Below are positions 6,772-14,424 of a DNA stretch of 17,247 bases, one piece after another. The first letter of the stretch is position 1, and the number at the start of each line of letters is the position of its first letter. Source of the DNA: Proteiniphilum sp. UBA1403 (lineage in GTDB: Bacteria > Bacteroidota > Bacteroidia > Bacteroidales > Dysgonomonadaceae); contig DBQD01000028.1 of the NCBI GenBank assembly GCA_002305715.1, positions 1 through 17,247 on the forward strand, read 5' to 3'. The notes below the pieces were generated by a model. The model searched no databases, was not told where the DNA came from, and worked only from the letters and a program-made list of their open reading frames with translations. The translations under genes were made by a program, and so were the position numbers.

Positions 6772-7257
6772 TCAATACCTTTTTTCGTCCACCAGCTTTC
6801 CGTTTTCATCCCACATCCGCCAGATGCCAATCTTCCTTCCTTCGTAGTAATTCATCTCATAGCGCTGTGTACCCAGTTCATCCCAGATACGCCAGGTACC
6901 ATGTTTCCTGTCGTTCTTGTACTCCGCTTCCGAAATAAGCTGAGCAGAGATATCGTAAGTGCGCCATAAACCGTGTAACTTTCCTTCTTTGTATGAACGT
7001 ATCTCTTTGGGTTTCCGGTTTTCAAAATAGACCACATAGGTACCCTCCGGTACACCATCTTTAATCTGCATCTCCAGTTTGAGGGTACCATTACCATAGT
7101 GTTCCCGGTAATCGCCGGTGTATAACTCATTCTGTGCTCTGTCCCGGTAGTAAATAGCACCCGATGTGTATAGTTGGGGACTATCCTGTATCTCTTGAGC
7201 CGGCAAGCAGAAAACGACTAAGAGGACAAGGTGTAATAAATATATATTTTTCTTCAT
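6772..7257 (-). CDS. Secreted MORN-repeat (YwqK-like) protein
   Basis: This 161-residue protein has an N-terminal signal peptide (MKKNIYLLHLVLLVVFCLPA, probable cleavage before QEI). It then has repeated MORN_2-type units with the pattern G-x-W/Y-x-x-Y/W-x-x-x-G/K: YGNGTLKLEMQIKDGVPEGTYVVYF, EGKLHGLWRTYD, DRKHGTWRIWDELG and GRKIGIWRMWDENG. In databases this fold is often labelled toxin-antitoxin YwqK family antitoxin, but nothing here supports a toxin partner. MORN repeats form elongated beta-hairpin arrays used for binding. The gene lies between a terminator upstream (7312-7345) and the repeats in front of the next gene, so it is probably transcribed alone. No TAnnTTTG box is evident. The molecular role is unknown. 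Confidence 0.85.
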   Translation of the reverse strand: MKKNIYLLHLVLLVVFCLPAQEIQDSPQLYTSGAIYYRDRAQNELYTGDYREHYGNGTLKLEMQIKDGVPEGTYVVYFENRKPKEIRSYKEGKLHGLWRTYDISAQLISEAEYKNDRKHGTWRIWDELGTQRYEMNYYEGRKIGIWRMWDENGKLVDEKRY

Positions 7258-7311
7258 AAGAGTAGATACTAATTACATATGTTTACATAAAACAACTGAT
7301 TGGTAAATAAA

Positions 7312-7345
7312 GAAAAAGTACCCCAAAATAATCAGGGTACCTTTT
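7312..7345 (-). terminator. Terminator of the TonB receptor/lipoprotein operon
   Basis: On the minus strand GTACCC pairs with GGGTAC around the loop TGATTATTTTG. A G-T pair and A-T pairs extend the stem, and the tract TTTTTCTTT follows. It lies just past the stop of the lipoprotein gene. Confidence 0.75.
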
Positions 7346-7363
7346 ACGTTACTGCATCTCTTA

Positions 7364-8530
7364 TTAGAACTGGTAACCTGTCCAGGAAAAAACATTGGTA
7401 GGACAACCTGTATTGCTACCTCCAATGGTAACCCCGGCGGCACCAACAGGATTGATAGAACGTTGTGGAGCGTTGACTAGTGAATTGGTCAGGCTGATGG
7501 TTGTACCTACGTCAGCGCCTCCCTTAGAGTCGGTTATATCTACCAAATCTTCTACCGTTCCGATGCCCTTCACCAATGCGTTCACAACGGTGGCTTTTGC
7601 ACCCCGACGAATCTTGATTACGTCCTGCATTCTTTTTGATTTATCGACTGCTTCAAAAGTTACAGCAGCCAATCTCAGATCGACAGTCATATTTTCAACC
7701 CTGAAACTCGATTGGTTGGGATATGTGGCATAGTTACCATCGAGGTTACCGTCTGCTTCTATTCCGCGCGGATCAGATTCACTGCTAGTATAACCGACTT
7801 CCCAGATACCATATGCATTTTTCAAAGAACCGTTGTATCCTTGTGTGAAGTCAAACATATCATCGTCTGGATTTACCGCAAGCAGATTGTTTACATTGAC
7901 AGAACCACCAAAAAACTCAATTGCGTCGTCGGCACAGTCGTAAATATAAAGATCAGTAATTGTGGTACCATTACCCACACCGTTCAGGGTGAGCCCGTTG
8001 TGCTCCACATCGGCACTTGAACGTGCTCCTGTATTACCCAATATCAAATAGGACAACTCACCCGAATTGTCTGACACATTAGAACCTCCGTACACATAAG
8101 CTGTATTAACCTCTGTACTTCCTACTTCGGTGGGTGAAGACAAGGGTGCTCTGCCATTGATGATTAATCCACCCCAATAACCTTGTCCTACTCCATCCTT
8201 ATCGGCAATCATTTTTACCGGTGCGGTAGCAGTTCCTTTTGCATTGATTTTACCTCCCTGCAATACCAGAATATAATTAGAAAAACCTGGCTGTGCCTTG
8301 ATGGTCGTACCGGCAGGAATGTTTAAAACACCGCCTTCCTCCACGAGAAGCGGACCTGTTAACAGGTATTCTACGTTTGCATCAAGCGTCCTTGTATCCT
8401 TGATTGAACCAGACAATTTATTGTCCTCAACCGATCCTATTCCTTTGTCTTCATTCGCATCGCAAGAAATCAACAACACCTGTGTCAACAGTGCTGCGAA
8501 CATTAAAAAGTTAAAAAAAATCTTTTTCAT
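7364..8530 (-). CDS. Beta-helix-like lipoprotein, partner of the TonB receptor
   Basis: The 388-residue protein begins with a lipoprotein signal (MKKIFFNFLMFAALLTQVLLISC; lipobox LISC, lipidated Cys23). The next residues are DANEDK. Acidic residues just after the Cys are typical of Bacteroidota surface-export signals, so it may face outward. The body is rich in short Gly-rich beta turns typical of right-handed parallel beta-helix proteins: GGVLNIPAGTTIKAQPG (67-83), LQGGKINAKGTATAPVKM (90-107), YWGGLIINGRAPL (118-130), and a Gly/Asn/Asp-rich middle. An acidic patch NPDDDMFD (220-227) follows CADDAIEFFGGS (199-210) and could bind metal or substrate; this is inference. It lies 43 bases after the TonB receptor on the same strand with no terminator between, so the two form an operon. 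It is not a SusD homolog: no TPR-like helices are visible. Confidence 0.85.
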   Translation of the reverse strand: MKKIFFNFLMFAALLTQVLLISCDANEDKGIGSVEDNKLSGSIKDTRTLDANVEYLLTGPLLVEEGGVLNIPAGTTIKAQPGFSNYILVLQGGKINAKGTATAPVKMIADKDGVGQGYWGGLIINGRAPLSSPTEVGSTEVNTAYVYGGSNVSDNSGELSYLILGNTGARSSADVEHNGLTLNGVGNGTTITDLYIYDCADDAIEFFGGSVNVNNLLAVNPDDDMFDFTQGYNGSLKNAYGIWEVGYTSSESDPRGIEADGNLDGNYATYPNQSSFRVENMTVDLRLAAVTFEAVDKSKRMQDVIKIRRGAKATVVNALVKGIGTVEDLVDITDSKGGADVGTTISLTNSLVNAPQRSINPVGAAGVTIGGSNTGCPTNVFSWTGYQF

Positions 8531-8573
8531 TTTTTGTCCAATTAAATTATTAGTATGATAAAATTATCTACGT

Positions 8574-11285
8574 TTAAAATTCGTAGCTCGCACCAAGACT
8601 TATATTTAGTCCTTTTTTATATTCATTTAGTATAATCTTCTCATCCGACAGACTGCTTTCCCTCGATAACCTATAAGATGCATTCAGCAAGTTTTGGGCC
8701 TTCAGTTTTAGCGAAAGATGGCTATTTAAACTGTAGGAAGATGCAAAGTCGAGATTGGGAACGCCTTCTTCAATGATATCCTTAAACCCTTTAGCTCCTA
8801 TTGTATGGATGCGGTGACTGAAATAGTTGAAAATGAGTGAAGCCACAAAGTTCTTCTCTCTTTTTGTATGCGTATAGGAAAAATCGAGGTTTGCAAGAAA
8901 GGGAGATGCTCCCTCAAGTCCGCTATTGCGGGATTCCGTATTGAGCATATCCAATGTTAAGTTGGTATAAATGTAGGAAGCATTTAATCCGACAGAGAGC
9001 CTGTTCATCTTCTCTAATTGTGTATTGAAACGATTGAAAAGATTCTTTCTGAATTCAAATTCTAACCCTCCCACAACTGCATGATCACTGATATTATCAT
9101 AGGTGAGGAGTCCTGCCGAGTTACCCTGGTCAACTCGCCCGATGGGATTGACAATATACTTATAAAATCCTGTCAATGTCAACAGTTCACCGGGACTCAT
9201 ATAATAATCCCATTTCAGATCGAAATTGAAATTATCGGATGGTTTTATATTGGGATTACCCTGACTGGAAAAGGAGATATTCACATATTGATAAGGAGAT
9301 ATTTCTTTTGACTGTGGCAATGTATAGGATTTACTTGCTCCTAAACGCAAACTGTTTTTATCATTCGGGTCGTACTTTAAATTCAAACTGGGTAAATAGT
9401 AGTTTTTCCTGATGGATTCTTCACCCGGTTGCACATGCTGTACATGGTGATTCACGGTTAAATCAGCAATATCCATACGCAAACCGACATTACCGGTAAC
9501 ACGGGAAGACAACTGGTAAGTTCCTTCCGCAAACCCGGAGTGTATGAATTTGGTCACCTCATATGAGTTTGTCTCACCTGTGGTCATCGCGAATAGACCG
9601 GCTTTCAGGTTCGCATCGTTGTAAAAATCATTCAGCCTGAGCGGGTTCATGGGAATGGTACCCGGTACAGCCGTAAAGTTATACTCAACTGCTTCGAAGC
9701 GGTCCTTCACATTCCGTCCTGTATATCCAAATTTGATGGACGACTTACCACTGCCAAAACGGTCTATCAGCCTGTAAGTTAATATTGCTTTCGTATTGAC
9801 ATCATTTTCTTTCAAGGTTGAGAAGAATCGCTTCTGCCGATTGCTTCCCGTAAGAATATAATTGCCATCCGTCATCCTGGAGAGGTAGTTTTCACGTCGG
9901 TCGGGTTCCAGACCTTTGATGTTGTTGTAAGAAACACCTATTTCCAGATTCACGTAGTCCGTCAAACTCCAGTCTGTTTTTAATTGATTGACGATAAGAA
10001 GATTATCATTTATTTGCTGTCTGCGATGAAAACCCATATAATCTTCACTGTCCTGATGCCTTTCACCGTGCTTGCCGGAGTATTCCCCCACGTATTCACT
10101 GTTGGCATGAATCAACATGAAATTATATGCTATATTGTGTTTACGATTCAGTCCATAATTCAGATTTCCCAATACAAGTTGGTTGAGATTCTGTGAATAT
10201 TTCTTTCCTTCCTGATCCTGATAAATAAGTCCGCTAGTAATGGAATTGCGAACGGTTTCTCGGGTATAAGAATAATCGGATGTGTGTGACGCGACAAGAA
10301 AAAGGGAAATAGGATTTCTGTTTTCACCAACATGGAACATCTTCCCCCCTGAAAAACCGTAGCCGTGATTCAACGGAAAGGAAATCTCTGCAGGATCAAG
10401 ACTGTTTGGAAAATTGAACTGATTGTTGACTGGTTGTCTTGGATTGGCAAATCCAAAATAATTTGTCCTATCCTGTCGCCTAAAGTTTCTCCCGGTTATC
10501 TCAGTGTTCAAACCGGCAGAAAGATCCATAGCGAAAGCCTGATCACCCGCCAACTCTTTTGACGTGATATCAATAATCGCACCTCCCACATCAGCATAAC
10601 TACTTCCAGCAAGAACTTTATTTACACCAATATTCTGAATAATATCAGTCCCAAAAAAATCTAATGCTATATTTTTATACTCTGCATCCTCTGAGGGAAT
10701 TGGAAATCCATTCAGAAGTGTAACATTATACCGATCTCCTAGTCCACGCACAAACACGTTCTTCACACCCTCCTGGTGGGAAATACCAGATACCTGTGCT
10801 ACCGCTGCCCGGGCATCGCCAATGCCTTTTCTGGATAATTCACGTGCACCCACAGCCTGTGTAGCCACAAGTGCCTGTCGTTGCTCTATCAGTAGAATAT
10901 TCTCGCTTTCTCGGTTAGCTCTTGCCACTACCTCTACCTCCTCCAAAGTGATATCGTTGGAAGCCATTTGAACGTCTACTCTGACTTCCTGGTTATTTTG
11001 AACCACAATACCTGTTCTTGTTACAGGTTGGTACGCCACATAGGATATCAAAAGGGTATGTGTTCCTGCCTCTACATTGTAAATGACATAATTGCCCTCG
11101 AGATCGGCAGCCGATCCAAAAGTAGTACCCGCAATCAGTATCGATGCACCGATTAACGGCTCATTGGTTTTTGCATCGGTTATGGTTCCTCTAATAGTCC
11201 CAGTCTGTGCCTGGATTGAAAAAGAATAGAACAGTATAAAATAAAATAAACCGATCCTTTTAGGTAAATCAATTTTTTGTGTCAC
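8574..11285 (-). CDS. TonB-dependent outer-membrane receptor with CarboxypepD_reg-like N-terminal domain
   Basis: The 903-residue protein should be a 22-strand beta barrel importing an unknown ligand with energy from TonB/ExbBD. In order it has a signal peptide (1-26, cleavage after SIQA), a CarboxypepD_reg-like domain (about 29-107), a linker with LEEVEVVA (115-122) as a likely TonB-box region, and a plug (about 135-245). Plug motifs are GVKNVFVRGLGDRYNVTLLNG (173-193) and AGSSYADVGGAIIDI (226-240). The barrel ends in the terminal aromatic ASYEF. The start codon is GTG at 11283-11285; no ATG lies in frame between it and the promoter. The leader would be about 22 bases, so GTG is well supported. 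The partner downstream is a beta-helix-like lipoprotein, not a SusD protein. Pho-box-like repeats upstream suggest phosphate-linked control. Substrate is unknown. Confidence 0.93.
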   Translation of the reverse strand: MTQKIDLPKRIGLFYFILFYSFSIQAQTGTIRGTITDAKTNEPLIGASILIAGTTFGSAADLEGNYVIYNVEAGTHTLLISYVAYQPVTRTGIVVQNNQEVRVDVQMASNDITLEEVEVVARANRESENILLIEQRQALVATQAVGARELSRKGIGDARAAVAQVSGISHQEGVKNVFVRGLGDRYNVTLLNGFPIPSEDAEYKNIALDFFGTDIIQNIGVNKVLAGSSYADVGGAIIDITSKELAGDQAFAMDLSAGLNTEITGRNFRRQDRTNYFGFANPRQPVNNQFNFPNSLDPAEISFPLNHGYGFSGGKMFHVGENRNPISLFLVASHTSDYSYTRETVRNSITSGLIYQDQEGKKYSQNLNQLVLGNLNYGLNRKHNIAYNFMLIHANSEYVGEYSGKHGERHQDSEDYMGFHRRQQINDNLLIVNQLKTDWSLTDYVNLEIGVSYNNIKGLEPDRRENYLSRMTDGNYILTGSNRQKRFFSTLKENDVNTKAILTYRLIDRFGSGKSSIKFGYTGRNVKDRFEAVEYNFTAVPGTIPMNPLRLNDFYNDANLKAGLFAMTTGETNSYEVTKFIHSGFAEGTYQLSSRVTGNVGLRMDIADLTVNHHVQHVQPGEESIRKNYYLPSLNLKYDPNDKNSLRLGASKSYTLPQSKEISPYQYVNISFSSQGNPNIKPSDNFNFDLKWDYYMSPGELLTLTGFYKYIVNPIGRVDQGNSAGLLTYDNISDHAVVGGLEFEFRKNLFNRFNTQLEKMNRLSVGLNASYIYTNLTLDMLNTESRNSGLEGASPFLANLDFSYTHTKREKNFVASLIFNYFSHRIHTIGAKGFKDIIEEGVPNLDFASSYSLNSHLSLKLKAQNLLNASYRLSRESSLSDEKIILNEYKKGLNISLGASYEF

Positions 11286-11313
11286 AAATTCAAATTTAAA
11301 TTTCTTTTCGACA

Positions 11314-11321
11314 CAAAATTC
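11314..11321 (-). promoter_or_regulatory. -7 box of the TonB receptor operon, one mismatch
   Basis: The minus strand reads GAATTTTG, a TAnnTTTG box with its first T changed to G. It lies 28 bases upstream of the GTG start and 20 bases downstream of the nearest strong 11-bp repeat. The imperfect box fits a promoter that depends on an activator. Confidence 0.5.
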
Positions 11322-11330
11322 CGGTATAAT

Positions 11331-11369
11331 TGCGACAGATCGGTTACATTTAGGTTACCTTTTGGTTAA
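11331..11369 (-). promoter_or_regulatory. 11-bp-period direct repeats upstream of the TonB receptor, Pho-box-like
   Basis: On the plus strand GGTTAC (11342), GGTTAC (11353) and GGTTAA (11364) begin exactly 11 bases apart with spacers ATTTA and CTTTT. A degenerate fourth copy, TGCGAC, is at 11331. In the direction of transcription this reads TTAACC-N5-GTAACC-N5-GTAACC. B. subtilis PhoP binds TTAACA-like repeats with 11-bp period, and E. coli PhoB also uses 11-bp repeats. The three near-identical copies make chance unlikely. Which regulator binds is inference. Confidence 0.68.
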
Positions 11370-11379
11370 GATTAAAAAT

Positions 11380-11402
11380 AAACGGGGCTTAAGGCCCCGT
11401 TT
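11380..11402 (-). terminator. Terminator of the DEAD-box helicase gene
   Basis: A nine-pair stem AAACGGGGC / GCCCCGTTT with loop TTAAG lies 5 bases past the helicase stop. The minus strand continues ATTTTTAAT. It is also T-rich on the plus side. It separates the helicase from the regulated receptor promoter. Confidence 0.85.
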
Positions 11403-11406
11403 ATTT

Positions 11407-13128
11407 CTATTTGTATTTTTTCTTTTTGTTCTTATTTTCGAAGTCCTTGTCGTAGAACTTCTTTTTATCCCGTTGGGGTTGCTCTGCATCTTGTGCAATC
11501 TGTACGACCAATTTACGATCTTCAATAAACATTCCGCGGAAGGCACTGACCACTTTGTTGGCTAGCTCCTCGGGAACTTCGAAGAAGGAAAAACTTTTTA
11601 GCAGATCGATCCGTCCAATTGGTACCTTGCCTTTTACGTTGTCGTTAATGAATCCCATGAGGGTAGCCGGGTTCACGTTGTCCATTTTTCCCACATTAAT
11701 AAACAATCGGGCGTATCCTTTTTCAGCTTTGCGTGATCCTCTCTCTTGTCTGTCACCTCTTTTTCCGCGTGATTCATCTCTTCCTCGGCGGGATGATTCC
11801 TGTGGCTCGTCAATCTCTTGTGCCTGCTGATAATAGTCAATCAAGCGGTTAAACTCGAGCGATACAATTCTTTTGATGATATCTTCCTTCTCCAGCCATT
11901 CTAGTTTGCGGAAGATGGAAGGTAATAAGCGTTCGATCTCAGCCTCGTTGACTTTAACTTTTTCAATTTTGTCTACAAAGTTGAAAAGCTGCTTCTCACA
12001 AATGAGATCTCCCTTGGGTATCGATCTTTTCTCGAACTGTTTGTTAATCAGTTTCTCAATCTGTGCAACTTTACCTTTTTCCTTCGTATGGATGATGGAG
12101 ATGGACGTACCAGTTTTACCGGCTCTACCGGTTCTACCACTACGGTGCGTGTAGACTTCGAAGTCATCGGGTAATCCGTAGTTTATGATGTGTGTCACAT
12201 CGTCCACATCGAGTCCACGTGCTGCCACATCGGTCGCAACTAGAAGCTGGAGGTTGTGGTTTCGATATTTGGCCATTACAAAGTCGCGCTGAGCCTGTGA
12301 AAGATCGCCATGCAACGAATCGGCATCATATCCGTCTTGCAGCAGCTTATCCGCTATCTCCTGAGTCTCCATTCGGGTTCTGCAGAAGATGATTCCGTAA
12401 ATATTGGGATAATAATCCACGATGCGTTTTAGTGCCAGGTATTTGTCTTTGGCATGCACCATGAAGTACATGTGCCGCACATTTTGTGCTCCTTCGTTCT
12501 TTCGGCCGATGGTAATCTCCATCGGATTGCGCATGTATTTCCGAGTTATTTTTTCAATCTCTTTGGGCATGGTTGCCGAGAAAAGCAACATGCTGCGATC
12601 ATCGGCCATGTAGGAAAGGATCTCATCGATATTCTCCGAGAAGCCCATGTTCAGCATCTCGTCTGCTTCATCCAGTACCACGGTATGGACGTCGGCGAGA
12701 GAGACGGTTTTGCGTTTGATCAAGTCGATTAGTCGACCGGGGGTGGCCACAATAATGTGCACGCCTCTTTTCAAGGTACGAATCTGACTTTCAATGCTTG
12801 AGCCACCATATACCGGAAGGATCTTAATGTCTTCTACATAGGTAGAGTAATCGGTAAGGTCACCGGCAATCTGCAAACAGAGTTCTCGTGTAGGACACAA
12901 GACAAGTGTTTGGGGTGAAAGCTTATTGATGTTGATTTTTTGAATTATGGGAATGCCGAAAGCAGCTGTTTTCCCGGTTCCTGTTTGCGCGAGCGCAATG
13001 ATGTCACGTGTGTTGGCCAGCAGCTGAGGAATTACCTCTACTTGTACCGGCATGGGTTGTTCGAATCCCAATTCTGCAACTGCTTGCTGAATTTGAGGGA
13101 TCACACCCAGTTCTTGAAATGTACTCAT
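11407..13128 (-). CDS. DEAD-box ATP-dependent RNA helicase with DbpA-type RNA-binding domain
   Basis: This cytoplasmic enzyme unwinds RNA and probably assists ribosome assembly or mRNA turnover, as CsdA/DeaD and DbpA do. All helicase motifs are present: Q-motif GFEQPMPVQ (21-29), motif I AQTGTGKT (47-54), PTREL (79-83), DEAD (153-156), SAT (184-186), ATDVAARGLD (298-307) and HRSGRTGRAG (328-337). A basic Arg/Gly-rich linker (about 445-470) leads to a DbpA-like RNA-recognition domain (471-546; YARLFINVGKMDNV, GRIDLLKSFSFFEV, VSAFRGMFIEDRKLVVQIA). A Lys-rich tail ends the protein (573 residues). DeaD and CsdA members share this plan, so I give no symbol. A promoter box and a leader of about 160 bases precede it; long leaders are common for cold-shock helicases. 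Confidence 0.96.
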   Translation of the reverse strand: MSTFQELGVIPQIQQAVAELGFEQPMPVQVEVIPQLLANTRDIIALAQTGTGKTAAFGIPIIQKININKLSPQTLVLCPTRELCLQIAGDLTDYSTYVEDIKILPVYGGSSIESQIRTLKRGVHIIVATPGRLIDLIKRKTVSLADVHTVVLDEADEMLNMGFSENIDEILSYMADDRSMLLFSATMPKEIEKITRKYMRNPMEITIGRKNEGAQNVRHMYFMVHAKDKYLALKRIVDYYPNIYGIIFCRTRMETQEIADKLLQDGYDADSLHGDLSQAQRDFVMAKYRNHNLQLLVATDVAARGLDVDDVTHIINYGLPDDFEVYTHRSGRTGRAGKTGTSISIIHTKEKGKVAQIEKLINKQFEKRSIPKGDLICEKQLFNFVDKIEKVKVNEAEIERLLPSIFRKLEWLEKEDIIKRIVSLEFNRLIDYYQQAQEIDEPQESSRRGRDESRGKRGDRQERGSRKAEKGYARLFINVGKMDNVNPATLMGFINDNVKGKVPIGRIDLLKSFSFFEVPEELANKVVSAFRGMFIEDRKLVVQIAQDAEQPQRDKKKFYDKDFENKNKKKKYK

Positions 13129-13288
13129 TTAATATAATTATGTATGTGGGGCATATTGATCTTTCTCCGTTCTCCACATTCACAACTTCATAAAGATGAG
13201 AGAAAATTCAATAACTGTCTGTGATTTTTTGGGATGATGACGATAACCAGTGTCCACTAAAGGATATAAAAATCACCTTAATAAAAAT
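13129..13288 (-). promoter_or_regulatory. Long, possibly structured 5' leader of the helicase gene
   Basis: The -7 box at 13295-13302 predicts transcription from near 13288, leaving about 160 untranslated bases. Within it AAAAATCAC (13268-13276) and GTGATTTTT (13221-13229) are exact inverted repeats. Between them is a small hairpin AGTG-GA-CACT. Such leaders often control cold-shock helicases through temperature-sensitive folding or self-regulation; for this gene that is inference. I see no small ORF of note. Confidence 0.4.
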
Positions 13289-13294
13289 CGGGTG

Positions 13295-13302
13295 CAAAGG
13301 TA
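13295..13302 (-). promoter_or_regulatory. -7 promoter box for the helicase gene
   Basis: The minus strand reads TACCTTTG followed by CACCCG. The same 14 bases recur at the ychF promoter. The -33 side has only T-rich sequence. Confidence 0.65.
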
Positions 13303-13327
13303 TGAAAATAAATCGAATAAAGAAGAA

Positions 13328-14398
13328 TCAGAATGGATAAAGAAGATAATTTCTCATTAAATTTCTTTTTTCGCTCGTCACGCCGAGTTCTTTCTCCAAA
13401 TAATTGTCTACCGATCCATATTTTTGTTTGATGTAATCCATCACGTAATTCAGGTATGCTCTGTTGACAGATAACATTGCTGTAACGGCCTCCTGCATTG
13501 GTTCTGAAAGGTTCCTTGCGTCAATTTCTGCTTTAGCTGGATCGATATGTTGATTTGAAAGCATATAATCCTGTTCAATTGTACTTGTCGGAATACCAAT
13601 AGCATATAAAATAAAGTAAGTGGCAATCCCAACACCATCTTTCCCCAATGAACCGGACAAAAGTACCGGATAATTACTGTTGTCAGTAAGGATATCAAAC
13701 ATCTCAGCAAACTGTGCTTTGTGATTTTCCACAAGATTCACATATTCTTCTTGCACATAACGAATGGCATCACTGCGATCGAAATGTTCATCTTTATTAA
13801 TCTGCTCATCCAACTTTGCAGCATCCATTGGAGAAAGAGGTAAAGATATTTTTTTTATGGTTGGATGAAGAAAAATTGGATATTTTCCGGCAGTTCTTTC
13901 TGAACGAAAATCTATTACGGTTTTAATTTTCAATCTTCTTATTCGTTCTTGATCATATAATGTTGCATTACTCAGATTCCCTGAGCGATAAATCTCACCC
14001 CATTTCATCTGTCTATTATCTGTAGTGAAGTAACCACCTATATCTCGAAAATTCTTGATATTGTTCATGTCTATTACGCGATTGGCTACTACACCCGACT
14101 GTACCCCAGCTGTTCGCAATATAAAAAACTCACGCAGACCTGATCCCGTTGGATTTAGTTTAAGTACTTGATCTGTAATACGTGATGTAGCTACTGGAGT
14201 AAAACTTGACAAAGAACTGTCAGTGAGTGACGAATAGATATCTATGTTACCCTCAACATCGGGACTTACTTCCCATTTGAGCAAAAAGTCCCCTTCCTGG
14301 TTTTTTTCAACCACGGACGTAATCTTTACTGTTGACATACAGGAATATGTCAAAAAAATCAGTAAGAAAACTGACAGTATGGGATATTGTTTTTTCAC
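13328..14398 (-). CDS. Lipoprotein of the tyrosine/serine phosphatase family (Y_phosphatase3-like) with an inactivated P-loop
   Basis: Numbering uses the GTG start at 14396-14398, giving 356 residues. The frame can be read from a TTG at 14419, but that overlaps the -7 box, so GTG (VKKQYP...) is preferred. A lipoprotein-like signal ends in LTYSC (Cys20). Next is a beta-rich Ig/Fn3-like region (about 22-105). The phosphatase-like domain shows NFRDIGGY (116-123), GEIYRSGNLS and IKTVIDFRSERTAG, all hallmarks of this bacterial family. The catalytic P-loop is normally HC-x-x-GKDR-x-G; here it is SGSLGKDGVG (248-257), so His, the nucleophilic Cys and the phosphate-binding Arg are Ser, Gly and Gly. 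The rest of the domain and the full length are intact. I infer a pseudophosphatase on the periplasmic side, perhaps binding a ligand. Neighbours give no clue. Confidence 0.85.
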   Translation of the reverse strand: MKKQYPILSVFLLIFLTYSCMSTVKITSVVEKNQEGDFLLKWEVSPDVEGNIDIYSSLTDSSLSSFTPVATSRITDQVLKLNPTGSGLREFFILRTAGVQSGVVANRVIDMNNIKNFRDIGGYFTTDNRQMKWGEIYRSGNLSNATLYDQERIRRLKIKTVIDFRSERTAGKYPIFLHPTIKKISLPLSPMDAAKLDEQINKDEHFDRSDAIRYVQEEYVNLVENHKAQFAEMFDILTDNSNYPVLLSGSLGKDGVGIATYFILYAIGIPTSTIEQDYMLSNQHIDPAKAEIDARNLSEPMQEAVTAMLSVNRAYLNYVMDYIKQKYGSVDNYLEKELGVTSEKRNLMRNYLLYPF

Positions 14399-14416
14399 CT
14401 TACCTATAACTAGAAA

Positions 14417-14424
14417 CAAAAGTA
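14417..14424 (-). promoter_or_regulatory. -7 promoter box that decides the start of the phosphatase-like gene
   Basis: The minus strand reads TACTTTTG (TAnnTTTG). The TTG at 14417-14419 lies inside this box and so cannot be the translated start of a transcript beginning about 7 bases downstream. The GTG at 14396-14398 then has a leader of about 12 bases. Confidence 0.6.

Noticed and set aside
6772..7257. Toxin-antitoxin module suggested by the YwqK-type label of MORN proteins
   Set aside because: The protein has a signal peptide and no adjacent toxin-like gene; the label is only a database naming habit.
14396..14419. TTG at 14417-14419 as start of the phosphatase-like gene
   Set aside because: It lies within the TACTTTTG promoter box; GTG at 14396-14398 gives a standard MKK-type signal peptide.
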